This document shows positions 9,697-18,449 of a stretch of DNA of 64,000 nt, piece by piece. Under the pieces are notes generated by a model. The model saw only the letters and a list, made by a program, of their open reading frames with translations. It was not told the DNA's origin and made no database searches. The position numbers and the translations under genes were made by a program. Each line of letters begins with the position of its first letter. Within the stretch, counting starts at the first letter, position 1. Source of the DNA: Parafrankia sp. EUN1f (GTDB lineage Bacteria > Actinomycetota > Actinomycetes > Frankiales > Frankiaceae); NCBI RefSeq assembly GCF_000177675.1, contig NZ_ADGX01000002.1, forward strand, positions 1 to 64,000, in the 5' to 3' direction.

Positions 9697-12600
9697 GTGG
9701 TGAGCGGGGGCCCGTACCGCTGGGACTTCTATGTCTCGTGCGCGGACGAAGACAAGGACAAGAAGGTGGGCGAGTGGGTCGCCTGGCATCTTGAGAATGG
9801 CGGCCGCTACAAGGTCCAGCGGCCGGAATGGGGTTCCTCAGGGGATTCTTTGCCTGCGGGAACGGACTGGTCCAGCCGGGTCAAGGACGCCGTCCGTGAG
9901 TCCCGTATCACCGTAGCTCTGGTTTCCGACGCGTATCTCACACAAGTGCTCCGCGCGGTGTCGGATGCCTTCGACGCCGACCCTGATGGTGCGACGGGCA
10001 GGCTGCTGCCTGTCCGTATTGAGGACTGCCCGCCGACCGGACTACTCGCCGGGATCATCCCCGTGAACCTGACCAACCTCCTGAGAACCCAGGAGACCTA
10101 CCTGTCACAGGAGGAGATAGAAGAGGAGAAGAGGAAGAGGGAGGCGGACGCGCGCGATCTGCTCTTCAAGGCCGCGAGCCAGGTCGCCGCGAAGAGCCCT
10201 GCCCGGCCGACGGTCCCGCCGCAGCTACCCGGTCGGCGTATGAGCGGGAGTGGGGCCGCTGCGGGAGCGCCCCACCAGCCGGCCCCCAAGCCGGTGGTGT
10301 GGCTACCCGCGCTGGTCGGAACCGAGGTGCGGCGACCGGAGTTGGCTGAGCGCCTCGTCGGAATGCTGACCGCCGAGAGCGAGGAGCCGCTGCGGGTGGT
10401 CGCCCTGCACGGCGGGCCCGGATTCGGCAAGACGACCCTGGCGAAGCTCGTCTGCCACCGCGACGATGTCCGGGCTGCCTTTCCCGGCGGGCTGCTGTGG
10501 ACCAGCCTCGGCCAGGACCATGGCCAGCTCACCGGCAAGATCAACGCTTTGGTCGTGCGACTGGCGCAGGAGCTGGGCCGAGGTAGCCAGGAGCCACTCC
10601 CATCAGAGCCGGAGCAGGCCGGGATGCGGCTCGGTGAACTGCTCGACGCCCTGCCCCCCGAGAGACGGACGCTGCTCGTCATCGACGACGTCTGGTCGGC
10701 CGCGCAGCTCGGGCCGTTCCTGTCTGGTGGCTCGCGCTGCACCAGACTGGTGACCACCCGAGACCAGCGGACCCTCACTGGTGACCCTTCGGTGGTCTGG
10801 ATCGACATGATGCGCCAGGCCGAAGCGCGGGAGCTGCTGGTCGGGGCGGCGCCAGATCTGCCGGCCACGGTCGCGGACCGCCTCGCCAGGCTTTGTGGCA
10901 GCTGGCCCCTCCTGCTGGACCTGGCGGCCAAGAACCTCAGACGCCGGGTCACCGGGGGGGCGCCGGCCACCGAGGCCGCCGAAGAGCTGATCAAAGGGCT
11001 TGAGGATGCGGGAGTCGTGGCATTCGACGACCCGGTGGGCGACGAGAAAACGCGTGACCGTGCGGTCGAGGCAACCGTCGAGGCGAGTCTGCGGCTCCTG
11101 AACCCGCCGGGCTCGGCCAGGGGACATCTGCTGGACCGCTTTCTCGAGCTGGCCGTGTTCCCCGCGGAAACGGCCATCGACCTCGCTGTGCTCGAGAAGC
11201 TGTGGGGCCACACGGCAGGCTGGGGCGCTTGGCAGGTTCGCCAGTTCCGCGACGTCCTCGTGGACCTTTCTCTCCTCGTTCCTGCTGGGAAGGGCGATCT
11301 CGCCAACCCGGCCGGGTCCCCATGGCTGCACGACGTACTCCACAGGTATCTGGATCGCCGCATCGGGAAGACACTTCCCGGCCTGCATCGTCGCCTTCTG
11401 GAGGCCTTCCGCCGTGACCTGCCGGCCGCGGAGGGGCGGACGGCGTGGTGGCACCTGAGTGACACCCCGGGCAGCGACTACCTGGTCACGCACCTCATCT
11501 ACCATCTTCTCGCCGCACTCCAGACCGATGAGGCGGCCGCCGTCGCCACGGACCCTCGGTGGATCGAGGTCACCCTCCGCCGCACCAGCTCCACCATGAC
11601 CGCTGAACACGACCTGGCCAGCGTCGGCACCGGCCACGCCGTCATCCTCGCGCGCGCGCTCGCCCAGAACGCCCATGTCGTCGCCGGGCCGGCGCTGCCC
11701 GGCGGCGTTGGCCCCACCCTCGCCGCCACCCTCGCAGCCGTCCCCACCCTCGCCTCGAGCGCGGATGAGTACTGCGCGACGATCCCTCGTCCCTGTCTCG
11801 GCCTCGTCTGGTCCACCCAACCGGCCCAGCACGCCCTTCTGCGGACCATTCGCTCGGGGGCGGGCGGATCGGTGAACGCGGTGGCGTTCTCGGCCGACGG
11901 CCGGCTGCTCGCCGCCGGCGGCGGTGACGGGACGGTGCGGCTGTGGAGTCCGGCTACCGGCACCGAACTGCCCGCCTCCCTCGCCCATGGTGAGCCGGTG
12001 AGCACCCTGGCCGGTGCCCCCGCCGGGCAGGTGATCGCTGTCGGCGGCACCGGCGGTGCGGTGCGCCTGTGGGATCCGGTTGCCAGGACGAACGAGGTCC
12101 TCGCCGGTCACGAGCGTGGCGTTACCGCGGTGGCGTTCTCGCCCGACGGCAAACTGCTCGTCACCGCCGGCTACGACGAGAAGGTGCGGCTGCGGGACCT
12201 GGCGGCCAACGTCGAGAAGCCCGCGCTGGTCGGGCTTGACGGCTGGGTGAACGCGGTGGCGTTCTCACCCGACGGCAAGCTGCTCGCCACGGCCGGCTAC
12301 GACGGGACCGTGCGGTTGTGGAACCCGGCGACCGGCGAGAGACAGCCGACCTCCGCCGATCACCGGGACGCGGTCAACGCCGTGGCCTACGCCACCGATG
12401 GCCATCTGATCGCCTTCGGCGGCGCTGACGGCTCCGTGCGGCTCTGGGATCCGGCGATGGAGACGAACAGCCAGGCGCTCGCTGGCGCCGAGGGCAGTGT
12501 CGCCGCCGTGGCGTTCTCGCCGGATGGCAGCCTCCTCGCGGCCAGCGGCGACCGGAAGGTGCGGCTTTGGGAACCCGAAGCCGGCGCCGACCCGATCACC

Positions 12601-13608
12601 ACCCTTGCCGGCCACAGCCTCGGCGTCGCCGCCGTGGCGTTCTCGCCGGACGGCAGTCTCCTCGCCTCAGGCGGCGCCGAGGGGACCGTCCGGCTGTGGG
12701 ACCCGCGGGCCAGCGCCGCCCGTGACCCGGTCGCCGGCCTCGGCGACTGGATGACAGCCGTGGCGTTCTCGCGACAAGGGCTGCTCGCTACCGGCGGCGC
12801 CGACGGGGCGGTGCAGCTGTGGGACCCGGTCCGCGGCACCCCGATCAGGACGCCCTTCACCGGCCATTGCGACATGGTGACCGCCGTGGCGTTCTCACCC
12901 GACGGCCAGTTCCTCGCCGCGGCTGGTCGTGATCAGGCGATCCTGTGGGACCGCGAGAATGGCGGCGAACCGGTCGCGACCCTTGCCGGCCCCGGTAGAG
13001 GTGAATGGGTGACCGCCGTGGCGTTCGATCCTGACGGCCGGTTCCTCGCCGTGGCTGGTCGTGATCAGGCGATCCTGTGGGATCGCGAGAATCGTGGCGG
13101 CCCGGTCGCGACCTTCGCCGTCGGCGATGAATGGGTGACCGCCGTGGGGTTCTCGCCCGACGGGCAGCTCCTCGCCACTGCCAGCAGCGATCGGACGATT
13201 CGGCTGTGGGACCCGGCGGACGCCACCGAACCGACGAGGACCATCGACGGTCACGGCCACGGTGTCACCGCAATGGCGTTCTCGCCCGATGGCAGTCTGC
13301 TGGCCACCGCAGACCAGGACGCGACAGTGCGGCTGTGGGATCCCGAGGGAGATGGCGGGCCGATCACCCTCGCCGGTCACACGGACTGGGTGACCGCTGT
13401 GGCGTTCTCACCCGACGGGCGGTATCTCGCCACCGCGAGCAGAGACCAGACAGTGCGGCTGTGGGACAAGGGAGAGTGGGAGGCCGCCGGGGCCAGGACG
13501 TCGTTGCGGCTCGGGGTAGCCGTCACGGCACTCGCCTGGCACGACGACTCCCTCTGCTGCGCGACCGAACTCGGTCTGTGGCTTCTGCGGTGCCACCGTC
13601 TGCGGTGA
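9697..13608 (+). CDS. TIR-NB-ARC-WD40 STAND NTPase
   Basis: A 1303-residue sensor-type protein. The N-terminal TIR-like domain (about 7-130) starts WDFYVSCADEDKDKK. A charged helix, EEIEEEKRKREADARDLL, links it to an NB-ARC ATPase with P-loop GGPGFGKTT (239-247), Walker B LLVIDDVW (326-333), the TTRD sensor motif and a GSWPLLLDLAA motif. About 14 WD40 repeats (residues 720-1300) follow, enough for two seven-bladed propellers. The TIR lacks the catalytic glutamate: the equivalent of Glu324 in the upstream protein is Ser89 (LRAVSDAF). It is therefore more likely an interaction module than an NADase. Two GTG codons (9697, 9700) can serve as the start. Plant NLR-like layout and neighbours suggest the threat-sensing component of a defence cassette. 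Confidence 0.9.
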   Translation: MVSGGPYRWDFYVSCADEDKDKKVGEWVAWHLENGGRYKVQRPEWGSSGDSLPAGTDWSSRVKDAVRESRITVALVSDAYLTQVLRAVSDAFDADPDGATGRLLPVRIEDCPPTGLLAGIIPVNLTNLLRTQETYLSQEEIEEEKRKREADARDLLFKAASQVAAKSPARPTVPPQLPGRRMSGSGAAAGAPHQPAPKPVVWLPALVGTEVRRPELAERLVGMLTAESEEPLRVVALHGGPGFGKTTLAKLVCHRDDVRAAFPGGLLWTSLGQDHGQLTGKINALVVRLAQELGRGSQEPLPSEPEQAGMRLGELLDALPPERRTLLVIDDVWSAAQLGPFLSGGSRCTRLVTTRDQRTLTGDPSVVWIDMMRQAEARELLVGAAPDLPATVADRLARLCGSWPLLLDLAAKNLRRRVTGGAPATEAAEELIKGLEDAGVVAFDDPVGDEKTRDRAVEATVEASLRLLNPPGSARGHLLDRFLELAVFPAETAIDLAVLEKLWGHTAGWGAWQVRQFRDVLVDLSLLVPAGKGDLANPAGSPWLHDVLHRYLDRRIGKTLPGLHRRLLEAFRRDLPAAEGRTAWWHLSDTPGSDYLVTHLIYHLLAALQTDEAAAVATDPRWIEVTLRRTSSTMTAEHDLASVGTGHAVILARALAQNAHVVAGPALPGGVGPTLAATLAAVPTLASSADEYCATIPRPCLGLVWSTQPAQHALLRTIRSGAGGSVNAVAFSADGRLLAAGGGDGTVRLWSPATGTELPASLAHGEPVSTLAGAPAGQVIAVGGTGGAVRLWDPVARTNEVLAGHERGVTAVAFSPDGKLLVTAGYDEKVRLRDLAANVEKPALVGLDGWVNAVAFSPDGKLLATAGYDGTVRLWNPATGERQPTSADHRDAVNAVAYATDGHLIAFGGADGSVRLWDPAMETNSQALAGAEGSVAAVAFSPDGSLLAASGDRKVRLWEPEAGADPITTLAGHSLGVAAVAFSPDGSLLASGGAEGTVRLWDPRASAARDPVAGLGDWMTAVAFSRQGLLATGGADGAVQLWDPVRGTPIRTPFTGHCDMVTAVAFSPDGQFLAAAGRDQAILWDRENGGEPVATLAGPGRGEWVTAVAFDPDGRFLAVAGRDQAILWDRENRGGPVATFAVGDEWVTAVGFSPDGQLLATASSDRTIRLWDPADATEPTRTIDGHGHGVTAMAFSPDGSLLATADQDATVRLWDPEGDGGPITLAGHTDWVTAVAFSPDGRYLATASRDQTVRLWDKGEWEAAGARTSLRLGVAVTALAWHDDSLCCATELGLWLLRCHRLR

Positions 13609-13784
13609 CCTCCAGCTGGAACCGATCCGCGTGCGCCGGGCCGGTCGTCGGGGCCCGCGGCCGACGCGGCGTCAGCGGTGCCGTGGGGTGCGCCGGCCAC
13701 CAGGCCCTGCCGAAGAGGGAGTGAAAGCTCTAGATATTTGGTGTTATGGTGGGCGCCGTCGATCGAGCAGAGGGCGAGGCGCTC

Positions 13785-14237
13785 ATGCAAAAGCCGCTGG
13801 CCGAAGTCTTCACCTGGCCGCACGACACGCCGCAACTCATCGGCAGCCGGTGCGGCGACTGCGCGGCGACGACGTTTCCCGCGCAGTCCCGCTGCCCCCG
13901 CTGCGGGAGGTCCAGCATGACCGAGCTGCTCCTGCCGCGGCGCGGCCGGCTGGTGGCCTGGACGACGCAGGGTTTCGTTCCCAAGCTGCCGTACGCGGGA
14001 TCCGACAAGGCGGATGGTTTCACTCCGTTCGGGGTCGGCCTCGTGCAGCTGGACGACGTCATCCGGGTCGAGTCGAGGCTGACGGAGAACGACCCGGCGA
14101 AACTGGATTTCGACATGGAGATGGAGCTGTCGATCGTTCCCTTCTATGTCGACGACGCCGGCGACGAGGTCATGACCTTCGCCTTCGCGCCCGTTTCCGA
14201 CAGCACTGACAGCACCGACAGCACCGACGGCCGCTGA
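13785..14237 (+). CDS. Zn-ribbon/OB-fold (DUF35) protein
   Basis: A 150-residue DUF35 protein: a rubredoxin-like zinc ribbon with Cys23, Cys26, Cys37 and Cys40 (CGDC and CPRC), followed by an OB fold. Such proteins form complexes with thiolase-like partners, as ChsH2-DUF35 with Ltp2 in steroid side-chain cleavage, and help bind acyl-CoA. The thiolase partner is probably the next gene, 10 bases downstream. The ATG at 13785 is preferred over 13746 because GAGGGCGAGG lies just upstream and the protein then has normal length. The C-terminus ends in a small tandem DSTDSTDSTDGR stretch from a 9-bp DNA repeat. Confidence 0.88.
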   Translation: MQKPLAEVFTWPHDTPQLIGSRCGDCAATTFPAQSRCPRCGRSSMTELLLPRRGRLVAWTTQGFVPKLPYAGSDKADGFTPFGVGLVQLDDVIRVESRLTENDPAKLDFDMEMELSIVPFYVDDAGDEVMTFAFAPVSDSTDSTDSTDGR

Positions 14238-14247
14238 GGAGTCCACG

Positions 14248-15393
14248 ATGAACGACGTCGCGATCATCGGAGCCGGTCTTCATCCCTTCGGCCGGTTCGG
14301 CGCCAAGTCGGCGTTCGCCATGGGCGCCGAGGCGATCGACCTCGCGCTCGCCGACGCGGGAGTGGGCTGGCAGGACGTCCAGTTCGCCTGCGGGGGCAGC
14401 TGGGAGGTGGCGCAGACCGATCCCCTGACCGGGCTGCTCGGCCTGACCGGTATCCCGTTCATCAACGTCTTCAACGCCTGCGCGACGGCGGCCAGCGCGA
14501 TACAACAGGCGGCCAATGCCATCCGGACCGGTCAGTGCGAGATCGCCGTCGCCGTCGGGCTGGACAAGCATCCGCGTGGGGCCTTCGTCGAGGACCCGAT
14601 GCTGGTGAACATGCCGTCGTGGTACGCGGAGAACGGCCAGTACGTCACGACGAAGTTCTTCGGCATGAAGATCAATCGCTATATGCACGACCACGGAATC
14701 ACCTCCCGGACCCTGGCCCGGGTGGCGGCGAAGAACTTTCGCAACGGCGTGCTCAACCCCAACGCGTTCCGGCGCAAGCCGATCTCCGAGGATGAGATCC
14801 TGGCCTCGCCCGTGCTCAACCACCCGTTGACGCAGTACATGTTCTGCGCTCCGGACGAGGGTGCGGCGGCCGTGGTCCTGTGCCGGGCCGAAATCGCCCA
14901 CCGCTACACCGACGCGCCGGTTTTCGTGCGGGCTTCGGTAATCCGTACCCGCCGTTACGGCGCGTACGAGGTGAACACCACGTGGGCGGCCGTCGAGGAG
15001 GACGCCGCGCCGACGGTGTACGCCTCGCGGGCGGCCTACGAGGCCGCCGGGATCGGCCCCGAGGACGTGGATGTCGTCCAGCTGCAGGACACCGACGCCG
15101 GCGCAGAGGTCATACATCTCGCCGAGAACGGTTTCTGTGTCGACGGTGAGCAGGAGAAGCTGCTCGCCGAGGGCGCCACCGAGATCGGCGGCCGGCTGCC
15201 GGTCAACACCGACGGCGGCCTGATCGCCAACGGCGAGCCGATCGGAGCCTCCGGGCTGCGGCAGGTGCACGAGCTGTTCCGCCAGCTTCGCGGGCAGGCC
15301 GGCGAGCGGCAGGTTCCCGGCAGCCCGCGGGTCGGCTACGCGCAGGTCTACGGAGCCCCCGGCACCGCCGCCGTCACCATCCTTTCCCTGTGA
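14248..15393 (+). CDS. Thiolase-like lipid-transfer (Ltp/SCP2-thiolase type) protein
   Basis: A 381-residue thiolase superfamily protein. Nucleophile Cys78 is present in VFNACATAASA, but the usual GHPxGATG histidine motif is changed to NGEPIGASG, with Glu replacing His. It is therefore unlikely to be an ordinary ketoacyl-CoA thiolase. The immediate upstream DUF35 gene suggests a two-protein complex like the Ltp2/ChsH2 aldolases, which cleave a beta-hydroxyacyl-CoA by retro-aldol chemistry, or a related lyase. Start MNDVAIIGAGLHPFG follows GAGGAG. The following thioesterase-like gene is 149 bases away on the same strand. Confidence 0.87.
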   Translation: MNDVAIIGAGLHPFGRFGAKSAFAMGAEAIDLALADAGVGWQDVQFACGGSWEVAQTDPLTGLLGLTGIPFINVFNACATAASAIQQAANAIRTGQCEIAVAVGLDKHPRGAFVEDPMLVNMPSWYAENGQYVTTKFFGMKINRYMHDHGITSRTLARVAAKNFRNGVLNPNAFRRKPISEDEILASPVLNHPLTQYMFCAPDEGAAAVVLCRAEIAHRYTDAPVFVRASVIRTRRYGAYEVNTTWAAVEEDAAPTVYASRAAYEAAGIGPEDVDVVQLQDTDAGAEVIHLAENGFCVDGEQEKLLAEGATEIGGRLPVNTDGGLIANGEPIGASGLRQVHELFRQLRGQAGERQVPGSPRVGYAQVYGAPGTAAVTILSL

Positions 15394-15542
15394 CCGTGGG
15401 CGGGGCCGGCGGGAGCCGACGTCCCGCGGGCGCCGAGGGCCCGCCGGATTGCTTGCCGGCCGTGGCGACCGACGTGTAGTACGGAAAGGCGTTCTTAAGC
15501 TCGCTGTCTCTGTGGTGCCGCGGTCCGTGCGAGGAGGTAGGT

Positions 15543-16454
15543 ATGTCCGACCCGGGTGGGGGCCGGCCTGCGGTGCTGGCAGACCAGGCCTCGTCCGATG
15601 ATCCGGGTTCCGACGGCGGCCCGTCGTCGGCCTACTTCCGTCGTCTCGACGACGGCCGCTACCAGCCCGGCCGCTTCGCCAGCGGCATCTGGGCGAGCGG
15701 ATCCGTGAGCGGGCGCATCCTCGGCGGTCTGATCGGGCACGTCCTGGTGCAGGAGCAGGCGGAGCCCGGGTACCAGCTCGCCCGGCTCACGGTCGACATG
15801 TTCCGCTCGATCCCGTACGCGCCGCTGCGGGTGACCACGTCGCTGGTCCGGGCCGGCGGGCGGATCAGGGTCGCCGACGTCGACGTCAGCCATGACGGTG
15901 TGACCGTCACCCGTGCGACGGCGGTGTTCCTGCGCCCGTCCAGCAACGCGCCGGGCGAGCTCTGGCACGCCGAGCGCGAGGTCTGGCCCGCCCCGGGGCT
16001 GGGCTCGCCCGTCCCGCAGCAGCCGGAGGGCTCACGTGCCGACGTGCGGCCGATGGTGCGCGGTGACGGGTCCGGCGGCGCGGTGGCTCCGACCGCCGGC
16101 GTCCAGCGGGGTGGGTCGTGGCTGCGTGAGCTGCGTGACGTGGTCGAGGGCACGGCGCTGACACCCCTGGTACGGGCGATGCTGGTAGCCGACATGACCA
16201 GCCCGTTGACCCACCGCGGCACCGGCGGCCTCCAGTACATCAACACGGACTTCACCCTGACGCTGGTCCGCGAGCCGGTCGGCGAGTTCTTCGGCGTGCT
16301 CGCCCAGGACCAGCACGCCGTCGACGGCGTCTCGTTCGGCCTCACGACGATCCACGACGCCGCCGGCCTGCTCGGCACCTGCACGACGACGGCGCTCGCC
16401 AACGCGGGCCGGGCGGATCCGGCGCACCTCCTGGATCGCCAGCGCCGCACCTGA
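15543..16454 (+). CDS. Acyl-CoA thioesterase, TesB-like double hotdog
   Basis: A 303-residue protein matching the actinobacterial TesB-like thioesterase family with two hotdog domains. Segments SAYFRRLDDGRYQPG, GGLIGHVLVQ and LTVDMFRSIPYAPL form the N-terminal half. GGLQYINTDFTLTLVREPVG and FGLTTIHDAAGLLG form the second half. It probably hydrolyses an acyl-CoA to release free acid and CoA. GGAGG lies just before the ATG. It follows the DUF35/thiolase pair on the same strand and may return CoA when intermediates accumulate. The substrate is not predictable. Confidence 0.78.
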   Translation: MSDPGGGRPAVLADQASSDDPGSDGGPSSAYFRRLDDGRYQPGRFASGIWASGSVSGRILGGLIGHVLVQEQAEPGYQLARLTVDMFRSIPYAPLRVTTSLVRAGGRIRVADVDVSHDGVTVTRATAVFLRPSSNAPGELWHAEREVWPAPGLGSPVPQQPEGSRADVRPMVRGDGSGGAVAPTAGVQRGGSWLRELRDVVEGTALTPLVRAMLVADMTSPLTHRGTGGLQYINTDFTLTLVREPVGEFFGVLAQDQHAVDGVSFGLTTIHDAAGLLGTCTTTALANAGRADPAHLLDRQRRT

Positions 16455-16523
16455 GGGGCCAGCACCCGCCGCGTCTGTTCCATCGCTCGCCGTGCCGCAT
16501 CTCGCCGGTTGCGCAGTGCCGCC

Positions 16524-16595
16524 GGTTCCGCGGAACCGCGGTGCGGCTGGTTCCGCGGTGCCGCCCGTTCCGGAGCGCGCCGGTTCCGCGGAACC
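16524..16595. repeat. Two perfect 14-bp palindromes in a gene gap
   Basis: GGTTCCGCGGAACC occurs at 16524-16537 and again at 16582-16595. Each copy is its own reverse complement, and a partial copy lies between them near 16549. The gap from 16455 to 16700 follows the thioesterase stop. The repeats could be hairpin-forming transcription stops or an intergenic repeat family. No gene was seen here. Confidence 0.8.
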
Positions 16596-16700
16596 GCGGC
16601 AGTCCGGCGCGCACCGCTGGACCCCGACACCGGGCGCACGATCGAATGGTCGGGCGGAGCACGCGCACGCGGGTGGACCCGGCGGAAGGAACGAAACGCG

Positions 16701-17507
16701 ATGACCACACCTCCTCTCCCCAGCCCCGGCACGGCGGCGCCGGTGGAGTCCCTGCCGGCAGCCGGGTCGATGAAGCCGGCGACCACCATCGCCCGTGGGC
16801 GGGTCCACGCCGAGCAGGCGAACAAGCGGGTCCGAGCACTGCTCGGCGGCCACGTCGTCGTCGACACGATCCGTCCCGTGCTGGTCTGGGAGGGCCCGCA
16901 CTATCCCGTGTACTACCTGCCAGCCGAGGACGTCCGCGCGACCCTGGAGCCGAACGGGAAGATCGCGCGTTCGCCGAGCCGGGGCGACGCGGTCCGCCAC
17001 GACGTGGTCATCGGCGGCCGGACGGCCCCGGACGCCGCGGGCACCTACCCCGATTCCCCCATCCCGCAGCTGCGCGGCCTCGTCCGACTCGACTGGGACG
17101 CGATGGACGAATGGCTGGAGGAGGACGAGGTCGTCTACGGGCACGCGCGCAACCCCTATCACCGCATCGACATCCTCTCCAGCTCCCGGCAGGTGCGGGT
17201 GGAGATCGACGGCGTGACGGTCGCCGAGTCGACCCGCCCGGTCGTCCTGTTCGAGTCAGGTATCCGCCCGCGCTACTACGTGCCGCTGACCGACGTGCGG
17301 ACGGAGCTGCTGGTGCCGTCGGAGTCGTCCACTCACTGCCCGTACAAGGGCACCGCGGGCTACTTCTCCGTCCAGGTCAACGACAAGGTCCACGAGGACG
17401 TCGTCTGGATCTACCGCACCCCGCTGCCCGAGAGCATCCGTATCGCCGGCCTGGTCTGCTTCTATGACGAGAAGGTCGACGTCTACGTCGACGGGAACCA
17501 CACCTGA
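16701..17507 (+). CDS. DUF427 domain protein with two DUF427 copies
   Basis: A 268-residue protein made of two DUF427 domains in tandem. The first has VVVDTIRPVLVWEGPHYPVY and the second RVEIDGVTVAESTRPVVLFE, each followed by a YY(L/V)P segment and an acidic turn. DUF427 is a small mainly-beta fold whose biochemical role is not established. GGAAGGA precedes the ATG at 16701. It stands between the thioesterase and a TetR regulator on the same strand. I do not assign a function beyond the family name. Confidence 0.85.
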   Translation: MTTPPLPSPGTAAPVESLPAAGSMKPATTIARGRVHAEQANKRVRALLGGHVVVDTIRPVLVWEGPHYPVYYLPAEDVRATLEPNGKIARSPSRGDAVRHDVVIGGRTAPDAAGTYPDSPIPQLRGLVRLDWDAMDEWLEEDEVVYGHARNPYHRIDILSSSRQVRVEIDGVTVAESTRPVVLFESGIRPRYYVPLTDVRTELLVPSESSTHCPYKGTAGYFSVQVNDKVHEDVVWIYRTPLPESIRIAGLVCFYDEKVDVYVDGNHT

Positions 17508-17519
17508 TCTGTCAACGAC

Positions 17520-17534
17520 TAGAACCGCGTTCTG
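17520..17534. promoter_or_regulatory. Candidate operator TAGAAC-N3-GTTCTG
   Basis: An inverted repeat AGAAC-CGC-GTTCT lies about 85 bases ahead of the TetR gene at 17618. Similar TAGAAC-N3-GTT sites occur near 59627 and, more degenerately, at 59810. It is a plausible binding site for the adjacent TetR protein. Confidence 0.45.
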
Positions 17535-17617
17535 TCGTGGTGGGTGACGGTCTCATCGACTGGTGGTCCCCGAGTGGCCAGGTCGGGATGGAATCGGCTT
17601 TCAGGTAGCGTGTAGTT

Positions 17618-18250
17618 GTGGCGAAAGAGGAGACGCTGCCGCAGCCGGTCAGCACCATGACGCCGGCCCAGCTCGAGCGACGGCGCCGGCTGACCGACAC
17701 GGTCATCGAGATGATCGACCAGATGGGTCCCGAGCAGCTGCAGATGCGCGACGTGGCGGAGCGGTCCGGCGTGGCGCTCGGCACCGCGTACCGCTACTTC
17801 TCCTCCAAGGACCACCTGCTCGCGGCGGCCTGGGCGGACTGGCAGCGGCGGCTCACCGACCGGGTCCGCGCCGAGGTGAGCCGGGACGCCTCCCGCAACC
17901 GCTCCGCCCCGGGCGGTGCCTGCACCCGGGTGCAGGCGTTCCTCAGTCGGGAGACGCGGGCGTTCCAGCGGCACCCGAACTTCGCCCGCCTCGTCGCCTA
18001 CGTCGAGGTGTCAAGCGACCCGTTCGCCAGCGAGGAGCTCGCCGGCCTGCGCTCGGACAACTTCGCGACCCTCGTGGCCCTCATGGACGGTGTTCCCGCC
18101 GATGTCGTCCGCCCGGCGATGACGGCCATCAACGCGACGCTCGGCTCCGGCCTCACCGCGTGGATCTGCGGCCGCCTCACTTTCGCCGACTTCTCCCGCC
18201 AGCTGGAGGAGGTCGTCCGCCTCATCCTGGGCCCCTACGACCAGGCCTGA
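17618..18250 (+). CDS. TetR family transcriptional regulator
   Basis: A 210-residue repressor-type protein. The N-terminal helix-turn-helix is clear: MRDVAERSGVALGTAYRYF followed by SSKDHLLAAAW. The C-terminal ligand-binding half is helical and diverse, with no recognisable effector class. GTG at 17618 is the start. A palindromic site sits just upstream, consistent with autoregulation. It is the last gene of the forward block that began at 13.8 kb and converges on the reverse-strand oxidoreductase at 18450. The 199 bases between them hold no gene. Confidence 0.9.
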   Translation: MAKEETLPQPVSTMTPAQLERRRRLTDTVIEMIDQMGPEQLQMRDVAERSGVALGTAYRYFSSKDHLLAAAWADWQRRLTDRVRAEVSRDASRNRSAPGGACTRVQAFLSRETRAFQRHPNFARLVAYVEVSSDPFASEELAGLRSDNFATLVALMDGVPADVVRPAMTAINATLGSGLTAWICGRLTFADFSRQLEEVVRLILGPYDQA

Positions 18251-18449
18251 CGCCCTGGGCGCTCCCGCCGTGGGCGCGCAGCCTCGTGAACTTCCTGGTT
18301 GCTGAGCAACGGCGGTGACCTCTCAGGATGTACCGATGGCCCTGAATGCTTGTCAGGGACGCAACAGTCTCGAGCGCACGTGCGCGGCCGGCGGTGGCGA
18401 CAGCGCACGTGTCCCGGTGAGCAGAGGAGCGCCAGGGCGTCCAGCCCGG

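Noticed and set aside
9680-9703. Seven-codon leader peptide overlapping the STAND start
   Set aside because: No ribosome site and chance occurrence is likely at this length.
10603-12111. Long reverse reading across the STAND gene
   Set aside because: High GC opens antisense frames; the forward NB-ARC and WD40 motifs are unambiguous.
16524-16595. Insertion-sequence ends
   Set aside because: The palindromes flank no transposase and show no target duplication.
17520-17534. KstR-type operator
   Set aside because: The spacer between AAC and GTT is three bases, not the two of the known KstR consensus.
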